A DNA stretch of 64,000 nucleotides from positions 108,176 through 172,175 of the forward strand of contig NZ_DATJTC010000047.1 in assembly GCF_035503745.1 (NCBI RefSeq), given 5' to 3'. This document shows, in pieces, positions 53,784 through 61,775 of the stretch. The notes below the pieces were generated by a model. That model did no database searches. It was not told where the DNA came from and saw only the letters and a list, made by a program, of their open reading frames with translations. The position numbers and the translations under genes were made by a program. The DNA is from Dyella_B sp035503745. GTDB taxonomy: Bacteria; Pseudomonadota; Gammaproteobacteria; Xanthomonadales; Rhodanobacteraceae. How positions within the stretch are numbered: the stretch's first letter is position 1; the number at the start of each line of letters is the position of its first letter.

Positions 53784-55292
53784 ATGCACGTTTCATCTAT
53801 TACTCCGACATCAATTACCAACTCTAACAACCACTATGAAATTATTTTTGGCGACAACTTCCTTAAAGTCGTCGCGAACGTTGAAAGCCATAGTTTGGCG
53901 ATGGAGGCGGTCCAAACCATCAAGGCCGAACTCGGTAGCACCTACCGTTTCTCTCCACAGCCAATCCCGTCCGAAATTTCTAGCAATGAAGCACCCGTAC
54001 TAAAGACAGGCGAAGTTCTACAGCAAACACCCACTGCATCACCCACACCACCGCCAGCACCCTCTCCATCTAAGCCTGAACCTGTTCGGGAAAAATTGAG
54101 CTTCTATGCCGAAGCGCATCTTCGAAACATGAAATGCGGAAAGGGCGTGACCAAAACAAGCCTCAATGAGGTCAATTGGACCTTAAACGTCTTGCAAGAT
54201 TTAATAGGCAACAAGCCTCTTGACCACATCACCTATAGCGATGTGACGAAGTTTCAGGATGCCATTGAAAAGTGGCCTGCAAACATTCAAAGACGCAAAG
54301 ACTTTGAAGGTCTTCGACCCAGAGAAATCATCATGGAAGGTCAAAGACAGAAGTTAAAGCCGATAACGAGAGACACCAAAGGCAAACACATCAATACACT
54401 TTGCACGTTTTTCAACTGGTGCGTGGAATCAAAGCATTTGATGGAAAGTCCTGCCAACCTCATCGACTGCTCTCGTTACAAAGACCCCACTGCCGAACAA
54501 ACGAAAATCTGGTTTGATGCGGTAGACCTACAAGCCTTACTCGACCCAACCAGAACAAAATGTTTTCGAGACCCCCGCCATTTTTGGCTCATGGAAATTG
54601 CGCTACGGACATCCATGCGCATTCGAGAGATTTGCCAACTTAGTGTCGATGACATCAAGCGCGACAGTGGCCTTGATGAACTCGGAAACCCCATTGATGT
54701 TGTCTATTTTAATGTGGCTGAAGACAACGATGAAGAAGGGAAGAAGAAAAAGAAAAGCGTTAAAACGCCCTACTCGGTTCGAAAAGTCCCCATCCCCGAT
54801 TACCTTCTTAACTTAGGCTTCCTGCAATACGTCGAAGACGTTGCCAAAGCGGGCTTCTCCGAAGTCTTTCCTAGAGTCGAAAACAAGGAGGAAGACCCTG
54901 GTCATCCCATGACCATGTGGTTTCGAAAATACAGGAACGCGTGTGGTATCAAGTCTCGCAAGAAGACCTTTCATTGCTTTCGACACACGTTTACAAGTCT
55001 CGCCAAATACTCATTGATTCCCGAGAACGTCATTGATGCCATCAACGGGCATGCACCCGAAAACACGTGTAAGGATAGGCGTTATGCGACACGGCCTAAC
55101 GTATTTGCGTGCAAAAAATACATTGAAAAAATCGCGTTTCCTCCAACGCCAATGCAACCTTATACATCAGGCCGTTTTGATGCCTACTTTGAAACGGTGA
55201 AGGAAAGCAGACAACATCAAACCGCCCACCAGGAATCTTTGGAGAGGCGAGAGAAGGAAGAAGTAAAGAAAGCCAAAGCATCCAAGAAATAG
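53784..55292 (+). CDS. Tyrosine recombinase / site-specific integrase
   Basis: A 502-residue phage-type integrase with all catalytic residues: Arg 279 (SMRIRE), His 397 and Arg 400 (FHCFRHTF), His 423 (INGHAPEN) and Tyr 434 (RRYATRP). A Lys-containing turn (KTPYSVRKVPIP) precedes them. The N terminus carries an arm domain and a Pro-rich linker (about 75-100), then the core-binding domain (about 105-230). AAGGGG six bases before the ATG at 53784 sets the start. The tail is Lys/Glu-rich. It should integrate or excise the surrounding element. Confidence 0.92.
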   Translation: MHVSSITPTSITNSNNHYEIIFGDNFLKVVANVESHSLAMEAVQTIKAELGSTYRFSPQPIPSEISSNEAPVLKTGEVLQQTPTASPTPPPAPSPSKPEPVREKLSFYAEAHLRNMKCGKGVTKTSLNEVNWTLNVLQDLIGNKPLDHITYSDVTKFQDAIEKWPANIQRRKDFEGLRPREIIMEGQRQKLKPITRDTKGKHINTLCTFFNWCVESKHLMESPANLIDCSRYKDPTAEQTKIWFDAVDLQALLDPTRTKCFRDPRHFWLMEIALRTSMRIREICQLSVDDIKRDSGLDELGNPIDVVYFNVAEDNDEEGKKKKKSVKTPYSVRKVPIPDYLLNLGFLQYVEDVAKAGFSEVFPRVENKEEDPGHPMTMWFRKYRNACGIKSRKKTFHCFRHTFTSLAKYSLIPENVIDAINGHAPENTCKDRRYATRPNVFACKKYIEKIAFPPTPMQPYTSGRFDAYFETVKESRQHQTAHQESLERREKEEVKKAKASKK

Positions 55293-55298
55293 ATTGCT

Positions 55299-55601
55299 CT
55301 ATTTCTCGCGTGGCCTCTTTCGGCCATCAGGCTCCCTGGGTTCTTTGTACTTGGGGTCCGCAAGACGTTTCTGAAATTCTTTGCTGATGTGGACAAGGTC
55401 AGTCTTGCAGGCCACACACCAGTCATGGACCTGGACGGTATCTAGCCTCCGCCTACCCCGCTCGGCTTCACTCACGAAAGCTTGGTCTACATCCAGAGCC
55501 TGGGAGAGTTGTTCCTGGGTGAGGTCAGCACGGGTCCGAACATCACGGAGCAGCTCCGCAAAGATTCTGTGCTCTGGCCTGTAGATGCTTTTCCGCGCCA
55601 C
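55299..55601 (-). CDS. XRE-family helix-turn-helix regulator
   Basis: A 100-residue single-domain regulator. The HTH is LTQEQLSQALDVDQAFVSEAERGRRRLD (about 27-54), followed by a basic tail (REPDGRKRPREK). It is convergent with the integrase (7 bases between stops) and divergent from the lipoprotein operon. The intervening operator cluster suggests that it represses itself and the cargo operon. Confidence 0.88.
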   Translation of the reverse strand: MARKSIYRPEHRIFAELLRDVRTRADLTQEQLSQALDVDQAFVSEAERGRRRLDTVQVHDWCVACKTDLVHISKEFQKRLADPKYKEPREPDGRKRPREK

Positions 55602-55632
55602 CGCTCAACCCTCTGAGTGGCTTGAAAAGCTA

Positions 55633-55700
55633 TATGTGAAGGCCGTTTATGCTATGGTCACATATGTGATCATCACATATGATGGAATTTGGTCACATAT
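55633..55700. promoter_or_regulatory. Operator cluster of TCACATAT half-sites
   Basis: The word TCACATAT occurs repeatedly: an inverted copy in TATGTGA (55633-55639), the perfect palindrome TCACATATGTGA (55658-55669), and direct copies at 55673-55680 and 55693-55700. They fill the divergent region between the XRE gene and the lipoprotein operon. Spacings of about 15-20 bases suggest cooperative dimer binding. On the minus strand CATATA near 55632-55637 could be the XRE gene's -10 box. Confidence 0.75.
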
Positions 55701-55719
55701 CAGGGAATGGGGGGCAAAA

Positions 55720-56475
55720 ATGAAGCGATTCATGATGGGGCTAGCCCTGAGTCTAGCCCTGGCGGGGTGCAACCACTCTTCCCAAGACCCGACCGCCACA
55801 GGGTCTACGAATCCAATCAATCAAAGTGGCGACGGCAGTACAGCAGAAGCCCATCCCTTTGGACAAAGTGCAGTATCCAAAGCCGACCGGACCACGCCAC
55901 TTTCGAACTACACCAAGTCCGACGACCCGTCTTGGCTGACTTACGTCTACGTCTCTAGGCTTACTGACCAGCCCAGTGATGACGAAAAGATGAAGCTCTT
56001 TTCGCCGGAATACTTCAACGAGTCAGATGCGTTCAAAAAGCACGACATCATGACTGCCGACCTTCCAACCATAAACGCCACTCTGGAGAAGTATCGGAAG
56101 CTTGACTATTACGTCCTGCAAACCGAACAACCGTTTGGCACCTTTGCTTTGCTCAAGCCCTATGACTTCGGGACTCAAAGCTTTCGCATCGATGGATGCG
56201 GGCAGTTTGCCTACCAAGCAAAGCAAGGCATCTATCTCAAAATCACTCCGAGTCCAAATATGTGTGACCTCAAGGTCACCGATACCAATGTGGCTCATCA
56301 AATTGAATCGCTTCGCGCCAATTTCCATCTGAAGATGATGTTCACGCAATACTTCTTCGTGGATGGCATTGACCCAACCAAAAATCAAATCAACGCAACG
56401 GCCACACATCTGCACGTGGACTTCCAAGACCTTCAACAGAACAGCAAGACCGTCGCCTCTCTCGACATTGACTAA
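55720..56475 (+). CDS. Putative lipoprotein (DUF4852-like)
   Basis: A 251-residue lipoprotein. Signal peptide MKRFMMGLALSLALAGC ends in the lipobox LAGC at Cys 17. A Ser/Thr/Asn-rich linker leads to a domain with YVSRLTDQPSDDEKMKLFSPEYFNES-type sequence, resembling DUF4852 proteins from memory; this match is weak. GGGGGG precedes the ATG at 55720. First gene of a three-gene plus-strand cluster under the operator cluster. Confidence 0.7.
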   Translation: MKRFMMGLALSLALAGCNHSSQDPTATGSTNPINQSGDGSTAEAHPFGQSAVSKADRTTPLSNYTKSDDPSWLTYVYVSRLTDQPSDDEKMKLFSPEYFNESDAFKKHDIMTADLPTINATLEKYRKLDYYVLQTEQPFGTFALLKPYDFGTQSFRIDGCGQFAYQAKQGIYLKITPSPNMCDLKVTDTNVAHQIESLRANFHLKMMFTQYFFVDGIDPTKNQINATATHLHVDFQDLQQNSKTVASLDID

Positions 56476-56529
56476 CGTCATTACACCGGCCAAATGCTGG
56501 AAAGCCAACGTAACTACAGGGGTTACACC

Positions 56530-56874
56530 ATGAAAAAGATTTTCACCCTCACCACGGCTCTTCTTCTGACCGCCTGCGCCACCACTGGCACGAAAATCGA
56601 CCCCAACCAGTTGAACCAACTGAAACCGGGCATCAGTACTATCTCCGATGCTGAGCAGTTGTTGGGTCAGCCCATGTCCGTCCAGCACAACTATGACGGA
56701 ACAACGCAACTGGATTACCTGTACTCAGCAGAACAAACGGACGCGAAGTCCTATATCCCCATTGCTGGTGCGTTCATCGGCAAAGGCGCCCATACACAAA
56801 GTCAAAACACATTGTTGTATTTCGACAAGGACGGCCATTACGTCAAGTGGTCCAGCTCAAGCATGAACAACTGA
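56530..56874 (+). CDS. SmpA/OmlA (BamE)-like small lipoprotein
   Basis: A 114-residue lipoprotein with signal MKKIFTLTTALLLTACA (lipobox LTAC). The mature part GTKIDPNQLNQLKPGISTISDAEQLLGQP is the SmpA/OmlA fold pattern (helix pair leading to LLG-x-P), and the rest forms a three-strand sheet. Chromosomal BamE is essential for outer-membrane assembly; this island copy more likely serves element-encoded envelope functions. It lies 54 bases behind the first lipoprotein gene. Confidence 0.75.
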   Translation: MKKIFTLTTALLLTACATTGTKIDPNQLNQLKPGISTISDAEQLLGQPMSVQHNYDGTTQLDYLYSAEQTDAKSYIPIAGAFIGKGAHTQSQNTLLYFDKDGHYVKWSSSSMNN

Positions 56875-56912
56875 GCTGGTTTGCTTTATTTTTAAAACAG
56901 GGATGAACCATC

Positions 56913-57842
56913 ATGACCATTGAACCAAGCATGTGGATGACCTTGGCGTTTGCGCTTGTTCTTCTCCTTGCGTGGATGACGTGGGAATTTCTTATCCGTC
57001 CACGTCAAAGCCTTTTTAAAGGAAAAGACCTCTGTGTACGCATCTCAACCCGTGAGCAACTGCTCACCCTTGAGTCCAATGAAGACGTCAACGTCCATTC
57101 ATTGAAGCTCGGGTGTGGTCAGTTTTTTTATCGAAGGGAAACCTACACTGAAACCAAGCAAAAGTGGCATCCAGGCACCTCAGACAGCGTGACCCTGTAT
57201 GACTCAGGCGGTGGCTTTTCGACAGGACGTTTGACCAAAGGGGTAGAAGGTTGGTGGCAGACCCTCACCCAAGAAAAGCCAACAGGACTGACATCCGTCT
57301 TCGTCGAAGAAATTGACCCTGTTTTGCATTTTCACCAACAATGGGCGACGAATCACAGCCTTCAGCAATCCAAAACCGACCGCAACGTGGCCTGTTTGCG
57401 CATTCGCAACCGAACGGCCAAAGCCTTCAAGCGTTGGGTCCATGCGCATCGGCACCAACTTATTCCCAACGAAAAATGGGTTCGGAAATCTTGGGATGCA
57501 TCTTGCAAACGACTTCTAAAGGAATGCCGACAAGACATCTTGGTCAAACAGCTTAAAAATCCATTGGAGTTGTTTGATTACACCCCGGCGCCAAACATTC
57601 GCTACTTGGTCATCGGTCAAAATGGCCAAGGTTTTTTCAAAACACTGGCAGGCCGTGAGATGCATGCCATCACCCTAGACCAAGTGCGTGGAGAAAATAA
57701 CAAACTGACCGTAACGTTTCCCAATGGATGGAAGGAGGACTTTTCCCTGACACCCGAACACATTTCTCAACTGCATCGCATTCGTCGGAATGGGGAAAAG
57801 CATCTGACTTCACTTTCAAGCCTACCCGTCAAAGCGAGGTAG
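56913..57842 (+). CDS. Membrane-anchored hypothetical protein
   Basis: A 309-residue protein with one N-terminal transmembrane helix (WMTLAFALVLLLAWMTWEFLI, about 8-28) followed by a basic soluble domain rich in Trp and His. No family recognised. It is the third gene of the lipoprotein cluster, 38 bases after the SmpA-like gene. The stop at 57842 is 14 bases from the convergent pRiA4b-like gene. Confidence 0.65.
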   Translation: MTIEPSMWMTLAFALVLLLAWMTWEFLIRPRQSLFKGKDLCVRISTREQLLTLESNEDVNVHSLKLGCGQFFYRRETYTETKQKWHPGTSDSVTLYDSGGGFSTGRLTKGVEGWWQTLTQEKPTGLTSVFVEEIDPVLHFHQQWATNHSLQQSKTDRNVACLRIRNRTAKAFKRWVHAHRHQLIPNEKWVRKSWDASCKRLLKECRQDILVKQLKNPLELFDYTPAPNIRYLVIGQNGQGFFKTLAGREMHAITLDQVRGENNKLTVTFPNGWKEDFSLTPEHISQLHRIRRNGEKHLTSLSSLPVKAR

Positions 57843-57856
57843 AGGCAAAACGTCTG

Positions 57857-58468
57857 TCACGTATTTTTTAAATACCGCTTGAGTCGCAACTTGGCATTGG
57901 TGAACTGGACGTCTGAGACTTCAAAGTCGTTGGGGTCAAACGGCCAGTAGGCCTTAGCGTGTCCTTCTTTCAACCAGGACCGCATCTCTTTGTATCGGGC
58001 GTTCTTTGGCCCTATCAATACTTGCTTCAGCTCTTCATACCCATACACACCCCCGCAGTCTTCCGGGGGTGTTGCATTTTCGCCCGCCAAGCAACGGGGA
58101 TAATTTTCACCGTCTGCATCCATCACTTCTTCCAAGTGGATGGTGTGACGCCAGTCATCGCCAAAATCGTACAGGTATGTCAGCGTTCGAACCTGCCCTA
58201 GGTATCGGGAAAGAGAAACAGTCCAACCCTCTAGGATGGGTTCTCTGGCGTATTCATCAGGAACACCGATATGGATGCTGCCCGTTGGTGACTCCACCTC
58301 AAACTGGTGGAGATGACAATCCATCCAACCAAAGGCGTCTTGAATGGCCACATGCAAATCCCAGAAGGTTGCAGATGTGAGAATTTCAATCCGACGCCAA
58401 ACCAAAGGCTCAGTTCTATCGAGTTCGATGCGAAGGCGAAAGGCTTGAGTTTGAAGTTCCAACGTCAT
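57857..58468 (-). CDS. Plasmid pRiA4b ORF-3 family protein
   Basis: A 203-residue protein of the pRiA4b ORF-3 family (PF07929). Signature parts are FRLRIELDRTEPLVWRRIE at the N terminus, LYDFGDDWRHTIHLE in the middle, and CLAGENATPPEDCGGVYGYEEL toward the end. The family is common on plasmids and mobile DNA; its biochemical role is not established. It lies behind the relaxase on the same strand. Confidence 0.9.
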   Translation of the reverse strand: MTLELQTQAFRLRIELDRTEPLVWRRIEILTSATFWDLHVAIQDAFGWMDCHLHQFEVESPTGSIHIGVPDEYAREPILEGWTVSLSRYLGQVRTLTYLYDFGDDWRHTIHLEEVMDADGENYPRCLAGENATPPEDCGGVYGYEELKQVLIGPKNARYKEMRSWLKEGHAKAYWPFDPNDFEVSDVQFTNAKLRLKRYLKNT

Positions 58469-58498
58469 CTCCGAACCTGCTTGACCATGCTTGAAAGC

Positions 58499-60157
58499 TC
58501 ACCATTTTAAAGCATCTTTGTGACGTGCAGGTTCGGGATGATGGACTGAATCTTGCATCGACAAACCATCCATATCCCCATCTTCCTTGCTCTCTTCACT
58601 CTGAAACAGAGTTGGCAATTCTTTGCGAAGCAACTCCCTATCAGAACCCGAGAATTCCTTGAGCAAGTTCGCCATCAAGGGAGACTTGGCTTCATCCAGC
58701 TTGACCAGCGAGTTTCGAATCAAGGACAGCGCATCAGCCTGCCTTTCCTTCAACGAACTGGCTTCTTTTTCCAATGCGACTACCTCTGTAGCATGGTTGG
58801 AAATGGTCTTTTTCAATTCTTGCACATGACCATCATGAAGACGAACTTTGGACCGTAGCTTTTCGTGTTTAACATGAGAGCCGCCCATCGTTGCAAACAT
58901 CATTAGACGCCAACGGTTTTCCTGTTCCCAGGTGGTGAGTTTGATTTGCGCCAGTTTTCGCAGATGCCGACTTTGGTCAGCTTGAAATTGGTTGTCCAGT
59001 GATGCCGCCCGAGTGGCTTCGATGATTTTAAAGAGTTCGTCCATCTTCGCTTGCAGTTCATGGTAGGTGGCGAAAGCCTTGTCTAGTGCTTCAATCAGCA
59101 CCAAAGAACGTTCCAGTTCTTCCGCCTCTTCTTTGCTTTGAGGTGTCGGGGCAGTTTGCCGAAGGCGATAGGCCAAGGAACCTTGGCGGCCAATGACAGG
59201 TTGAACCAAGGACTGAGACTTTCTAGGTCCGAACAAAGAAACCGCCGATTTCTTCAATGCCCGCGCATGCGCCTGTAGGGGCTTCCCACCTTCACGCTGC
59301 ACATCCTTAACGGCCTGAGCATGCTGCGCGTCCAGAGCACTCATATGAGCCTTCTGGTAGACGTGGGCCACGGCTAATGCTTCCCGAAGGCTATCGCCCC
59401 GATTCGTATAGATGCCTTTCCGTTCCATCGCAGTGGCTGCTTGGCCGAGCGTTGGCTGTGGCGTCAGGTTTAAACCAAGGCGCTTGTAGCTCTTGTATTC
59501 GAATTTGATGTCTGAGCCGACGCTTCGAGAGAAATCGTTAGCAAGCTCCGACCACTTACAATTCAACATTTCAACAAACACCGCGCTGGTATTCTTATTG
59601 GACAGTTCCGTCAACTTGGCTCCAAACCCTGTACTTGAAGTGCCTTCTCCACCTTCATCTATTGACGCATCAGCAAGGCGACGGGTGGGAAAATACAGGT
59701 GCGCGTGAAAGCCCTGTTTGTCTTTTGGTTTGAGCAGACCCAACGCATCGCGGTCGGCATCACGATGAAGACCAAGTGAGACCGGTACATGCAGGGTGTC
59801 GCAAATGAACCTTGCCATTTCTTCGGCCAAGTCGCCCGCATCTTGGTCAGAGAGGCCGAAGGGCACGGGAATGCGATAATCCCGTGCGAGTTGCGCGTCT
59901 TTTCGTTTCTCAGACGCTTCAACCCTGTTCCAAAGCTGAGCTGGGTCCGTTGCCCAAGACGGAGCACCATTTGGTGCAATGGTCAAAGCTCTGACCACTT
60001 CTTCACCTAAAGCACGTTTTCGGAAGTCATGCCAACATTTTTGGCGTTCGTCGTAAAGTCTTAAACCCAACCGGTACGCAGCCCCCGCAACAGCAGAGTG
60101 ATTCTGTGAACGAGTATGGGTCTCAATATGAGGGCGCGCGTGTTGATGTACTTGCAT
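58499..60157 (-). CDS. MobA/MobL family relaxase
   Basis: A 552-residue conjugative relaxase. The N-terminal MOB-Q core has QNHSAVAGAAYRLGLRLYD (motif I region) and KQGFHAHLYFPTRRL (His-x-His metal motif, about residue 150). The C-terminal half is a long coiled-coil/charged region with no clear helicase or primase motif. The ATG at 60157 follows GGAGG by six bases; the frame begins six codons earlier. It would nick oriT, presumably just upstream, and relies on a helper conjugation system since no mating-pair genes are in view. Confidence 0.9.
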   Translation of the reverse strand: MQVHQHARPHIETHTRSQNHSAVAGAAYRLGLRLYDERQKCWHDFRKRALGEEVVRALTIAPNGAPSWATDPAQLWNRVEASEKRKDAQLARDYRIPVPFGLSDQDAGDLAEEMARFICDTLHVPVSLGLHRDADRDALGLLKPKDKQGFHAHLYFPTRRLADASIDEGGEGTSSTGFGAKLTELSNKNTSAVFVEMLNCKWSELANDFSRSVGSDIKFEYKSYKRLGLNLTPQPTLGQAATAMERKGIYTNRGDSLREALAVAHVYQKAHMSALDAQHAQAVKDVQREGGKPLQAHARALKKSAVSLFGPRKSQSLVQPVIGRQGSLAYRLRQTAPTPQSKEEAEELERSLVLIEALDKAFATYHELQAKMDELFKIIEATRAASLDNQFQADQSRHLRKLAQIKLTTWEQENRWRLMMFATMGGSHVKHEKLRSKVRLHDGHVQELKKTISNHATEVVALEKEASSLKERQADALSLIRNSLVKLDEAKSPLMANLLKEFSGSDRELLRKELPTLFQSEESKEDGDMDGLSMQDSVHHPEPARHKDALKW

Positions 60158-60473
60158 AGATGTCCTCCATGACATTCAGGGTTGATGACAGGTCAATCCG
60201 TGACCTAGATGCAACGTGTTAGTGTTTGATGTCACCTTACAAAGTAACCAGATACGACGTTGCCAGAACATCAAAGCAGATTTGCGAGACCTGTCAATGG
60301 GAAGCGCCCAAATATAAAATCCACCTTGTGATGCGTGGATTTTTTCGATGCTTTAGTGTTGTTGAATTGAAGCTTGGCTTTGAGTGTTGCAAGCGAAGCG
60401 CGCACTGGCGTTTACGCGGTCGTGTTCGCAGAACACTAAGACGCGCTCTTGCTCAAAAAGAAATGCTTAGGCT
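60158..60473. other. Candidate oriT region upstream of the relaxase
   Basis: About 315 bases upstream of the relaxase gene contain the perfect inverted repeat AGGTCA - ATCCG - TGACCT (60190-60206). Such hairpins near mob starts often form part of oriT. A plus-strand frame of 83 codons (60226-60477) is open but has no ribosome site or known product. The nick site cannot be assigned by eye. Confidence 0.45.
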
Positions 60474-61085
60474 CTAAGACTCCGCACCTTGCAACGAATC
60501 AAAGTAGCCATCGCATCCAGTGAAATAACCTTCAAGGGCTTGCATCACATCAGCGAGTGCCTTCAAATCAAGTTCCTCGTGTGTTATTGGAATAGGATTT
60601 CCTTTGGTATCCACGGGGTAGCGATAGGAGAACGAAGCGGGGTCAACCTTGGCAAACTCAGCGATGATTTCAGCAACGACAGGGTCCGTCTCTTCTACGT
60701 CCTTGCAACCGTAACCATCCAGCAACTTAGTAAAAGCTTTCCAGAGTACGTCGAGGTCATGCTTATTCCAAATTGCTTCAACGCCGACAGTAGAGCCATA
60801 CGTTGCAATGAGATACTTGAGGGATAGCTCAATAAATTGGCGATAGTTGAAAATAATGGGGTAGACCAGTGCATCGCGGTCGAATCGGTCAGCTTCCCCA
60901 CGCTCGACCATCAAGTCTGCCGCCTTCTTATAGCCAGTCATCATCATCACCAAACGACTGTGCGCGTATGGCTCGATGAGGGCGTTTTGTAGTCGGCTTG
61001 TAGACTGGATGAACGCCCTGTCCCCTTTGCGAGGCCAGCGAAACTCGCGGTCAAGAAGACTTTCGAATTTCACCCCATCACTCAT
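60474..61085 (-). CDS. Hypothetical protein, mostly helical
   Basis: A 203-residue soluble, mostly helical protein. YPIIFNYRQFIELSLKYLIATYG (about 75-98) resembles the long helix of HEPN-type proteins, but I do not see a convincing R-x4-6-H catalytic motif. No membrane segments. It stands alone between the oriT candidate and a gene-poor stretch. Function not assigned. Confidence 0.65.
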   Translation of the reverse strand: MSDGVKFESLLDREFRWPRKGDRAFIQSTSRLQNALIEPYAHSRLVMMMTGYKKAADLMVERGEADRFDRDALVYPIIFNYRQFIELSLKYLIATYGSTVGVEAIWNKHDLDVLWKAFTKLLDGYGCKDVEETDPVVAEIIAEFAKVDPASFSYRYPVDTKGNPIPITHEELDLKALADVMQALEGYFTGCDGYFDSLQGAES

Positions 61086-61415
61086 GATTGTAGCCTGTGT
61101 CTACCTGAGACCCTTCGCCATGGTAAAGCGCCTGGGCGTCAATGGCCTAAGTCCGCGCGTTATCTCGGGTAGTTGACGACCGTTTGCAGCCCCGCTATTG
61201 TCGGAACCGAACTGGCTGCATTCAGCCTTTGAATGCCTCAAGGCAAGCCCCTAAGGGGCGGTAATTGGTACGACGAGAGCAAGCTCGACTCGGCGTTCCA
61301 ATCACTAACTGTTAGCGCACTCGCGCATGTCGTTAGCGGAGTTCTCACTCCTCTAGTTGACCGTATCGGCTGTTGCCGAACTCAATTTCCGCCATTCCCC
61401 AGGCCGCTGGCAGGG

Positions 61416-61438
61416 GTTCGCAGCATTGTGCTGCGAAC
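61416..61438. repeat. 10-bp perfect hairpin
   Basis: GTTCGCAGCA and TGCTGCGAAC separated by a 3-base loop form a perfect stem. It lies in the gene-poor stretch 61086-61485, whose GC content is higher than that of the surrounding island. No T run follows, so it is not a simple terminator. Other function unknown. Confidence 0.5.
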
Positions 61439-61485
61439 TCGTTCGCGTGGCGCGCGGCCTCCTAACAGTTATGTCCGAGGTGCCT

Positions 61486-61644
61486 ATGAAAGACAGCAGT
61501 GCCGGTAGCAAGGGTGAGGCAAAAGGCGTGTCGGTTGGCATTCAAGTGAACGTCTGGTGTCATGGGTCAATGCCCTTCAAGTGGTGGGCAATCCTCACGG
61601 CGTTCATTGTGAAAGCTATCACGCATTTGAACTCCCACCTGTAA
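61486..61644 (+). CDS. Possible small membrane protein
   Basis: A 52-codon frame, MKDSSAGSKGEAKGVSVGIQ onward, with GAGG five bases upstream and a C-terminal hydrophobic stretch (MPFKWWAILTAFIVKAI). It could encode a short membrane peptide. There is no homology I recognise and no second line of evidence, so the call is tentative. Confidence 0.35.
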   Translation: MKDSSAGSKGEAKGVSVGIQVNVWCHGSMPFKWWAILTAFIVKAITHLNSHL

Positions 61645-61648
61645 GAGC

Positions 61649-61683
61649 AAAAAAGCTGAGGGAGACGAAACTCACCCTCAGCT
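61649..61683 (-). terminator. Intrinsic terminator of the NdpA/4TM operon
   Basis: Stem GCTGAGGG / CCCTCAGC with a 12-base loop. On the minus strand it is followed by TTTTTT. It lies about 90 bases downstream of the four-TM gene's stop codon and would end that operon. Confidence 0.75.
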
Positions 61684-61775
61684 CCAGGTGTTACATGACC
61701 AACTCAGTCGGCAAGTCTGCGCTCAACCGAGCGGAGCAGCGGACGTAATCCAATCCAAGTAACAGCCGCCAACAA

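Noticed and set aside
60226..60477. Plus-strand 83-codon frame with several Cys residues near the candidate oriT
   Set aside because: No ribosome site, the composition is Arg-rich, and it overlaps the region expected to hold oriT and the relaxase promoter.
60474..61085. HEPN ribonuclease toxin
   Set aside because: The helical pattern is suggestive, but a clear R-x4-6-H active site is missing and there is no partner antitoxin, so it is left as hypothetical.
61300..61480. Integron attC-like site suggested by GTTAGCG and TAACAGTT words
   Set aside because: The core sites do not fit the GTTRRRY/RYYYAAC pattern and no integron integrase is present in the window.
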